A stretch of DNA of 5,632 nt from DATKMS01 sp041497995. GTDB lineage: Bacteria > Desulfobacterota > Binatia > HRBIN30. Position numbers and translations under genes: made by a program. The DNA lies in NCBI GenBank assembly GCA_041497995.1, contig JBGQHM010000428.1, forward strand, positions 1-5,632. Reading direction: 5' to 3'. Below are positions 4,655 to 5,632 of the stretch, piece after piece. The notes under the pieces are model-generated. The model was not told where the DNA came from and did not search any database. It was given only the letters and a program-made list of their open reading frames with translations. Every line of letters begins with the position of its first letter. Position 1 is the first letter of the stretch.

Positions 4655-5632
4655 TCAGAACGGCGGATGGACGGTCATGAAGGTGAACACGTCCATCCCG
4701 TGGCGCTCGGCTTGGGTTGACTCGCCGTTGATCACCCGAATCATCAGGTCGATTATTTCGTCGCGCAGCGCGTCGCGCGGTTTGCCTTCGACCAGCGCGC
4801 CGGCGTTCACGTCCATGTCGTCTGGCATCGCTGCGTACACCCGCGAGTTGCTCGCCACCTTGATCACCGGCAGACCCGGAAATCCGGCCGGTGTGCCGCG
4901 CCCGGTGGAAAAGAACATCAGCTGCGCCCCGCTCACCGCCAGGCCGGTCATGGAATCCCCGTCGTATCCCGGACCGTCTTGCAGGATCAGCCCATGCTCC
5001 GTGGGCACCTCACCGTAGTCGACCACCTGATTGATGGTGGTGGTGCCTCCCTTGCAGATCGAGCCCATCGCTTTCTCGGCGATGGTGCTCATCCCGCCGT
5101 CTATGTTGCCGGGCGAGATGACCAGGCTCGCGAAGTCGCCCATGATGTCCTGCGTGAGCCGCTCCGCCCGGTCGATCATCTGCACGATCTGCCCGGCGAC
5201 CCGTTCGCTCTTGGCGCGGCGCGCCAGCACATGCGCCGTGCCGATCATCTCGGTGTTCTCGCCAAAGATTACCGTCGCCCCGTACTCCACCAACCAATCC
5301 GCCACTGCCCCGATGGCCACGTTCGCCGTCACACCTGACATGGCGTCGGAGCCGCCGCACTCCATGCCAGCGAGCACCTTGTCCCATGGCATCGCCACGC
5401 GGGGTTGCATGCGGAGTTGCTCCAACAGGCGGCGCGCCGCGGCCGCTCCTTTTCTGGCAGTGGCGAGCGACCCGCCGTCTTCCTGCACGTTGAAGATCTC
5501 GATGGGTTTGCCCGCGTCGCCGATCACGGCGGCCAACGTCTTGGTGTTGGACACCTCGCACCCCAGTCCGATGAGCACGACGGCCCCGACGTTGGGATGA
5601 TGAACCATCCCGGAGAGGACGCGCAGCAGCAC
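4655..5632 (-). CDS. UxaA/GarD-family sugar-acid dehydratase, C-terminal part
   Basis: The last 325 codons of a larger gene are visible. The 5' part is beyond the right edge, so the first codon here (GTG) is internal. Family motifs, counted from the edge, are GLGCEVSN (22-29), MECGGSDAMSGVTAN (90-104), FGENTEM (123-129), SPGNIDGGMSTIAEKAMG (173-190), LQDGPGYDGDSMTG (217-230) and STGRGTPAG (242-250) followed by PVIKVASN. These match the large C-terminal domain of the altronate/galactarate dehydratase family, which removes water from aldonic or aldaric acids using a divalent metal. Altronate dehydratase (UxaA) yields 2-keto-3-deoxygluconate in hexuronate catabolism. Close relatives act on galactarate or sulfolactate, so the substrate is not certain. 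The N-terminal SAF domain, if fused, would be outside the window. Expected length is about 390-520 residues. It is intact to its TGA, and no pathway neighbours are visible. Confidence 0.93.
   Translation of the reverse strand: MLLRVLSGMVHHPNVGAVVLIGLGCEVSNTKTLAAVIGDAGKPIEIFNVQEDGGSLATARKGAAAARRLLEQLRMQPRVAMPWDKVLAGMECGGSDAMSGVTANVAIGAVADWLVEYGATVIFGENTEMIGTAHVLARRAKSERVAGQIVQMIDRAERLTQDIMGDFASLVISPGNIDGGMSTIAEKAMGSICKGGTTTINQVVDYGEVPTEHGLILQDGPGYDGDSMTGLAVSGAQLMFFSTGRGTPAGFPGLPVIKVASNSRVYAAMPDDMDVNAGALVEGKPRDALRDEIIDLMIRVINGESTQAERHGMDVFTFMTVHPPF

Noticed and set aside
5010..5561. 183-codon minus-strand open frame rich in Arg/His/Gly
   Set aside because: It is the same strand but a shifted frame of the UxaA-family gene, whose motifs are clear in the other frame.

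Overview
The window is high-GC bacterial DNA with strongly GC-ending codons. No ribosomal or other phylogenetic marker is present, so the host cannot be named. Dense VapBC-type modules, TCAGCNN heptad tracts and a UxaA-family sugar-acid gene would suit a soil or sediment bacterium such as Gemmatimonadota or Acidobacteriota, but that is a weak inference. The overall picture is an accessory segment of candidate defence genes, two toxin-antitoxin modules and a repeat-rich spacer, lying next to an ordinary catabolic gene.

Left part (1-2122, minus strand): a two-gene operon of phospholipase D (PLD)-like proteins. The upstream gene (2122-395, 575 residues) has a long N-terminal region and a C-terminal PLD-like module with an HxR(x4)D...GSSLN variant of the HKD motif. 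Its stop codon is followed directly by the ATG of a second gene (394 to beyond base 1), preceded by a good Shine-Dalgarno sequence. The visible 131 residues of this second protein include another PLD-like half that shares the octapeptide VRILTSRE with the first, written in mostly different codons. This pair is the best candidate in the window for an undescribed, possibly anti-phage, system. The operon is cut by the left edge.

Middle (2136-2852): a short minus-strand reading frame (2336-2136) looks like the last blades of a WD40/TolB-type beta-propeller and is probably a gene remnant. It is followed by about 450 bases with no recognisable gene. These hold a perfect 10+1+10 palindrome, a third nearby copy of its GGGTTCAC half, TCAGCNN heptads and a strong hairpin.

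Right-middle (2789-4501): two toxin-antitoxin modules converge. The plus-strand pair is a ribbon-helix-helix VapB antitoxin and a PIN-domain VapC toxin, overlapping by 20 bases. The minus-strand pair is a Phd/YefM antitoxin and a second PIN toxin, overlapping as GTGA. Each has a plausible autoregulated promoter: nested inverted repeats for the first, and two GAATAGCTA repeats one helical turn apart for the second.

Right end (4655-5632, minus strand): the C-terminal 325 codons of a UxaA/GarD-family sugar-acid dehydratase, probably chromosomal metabolism. A 9-bp hairpin lies just after its stop codon.
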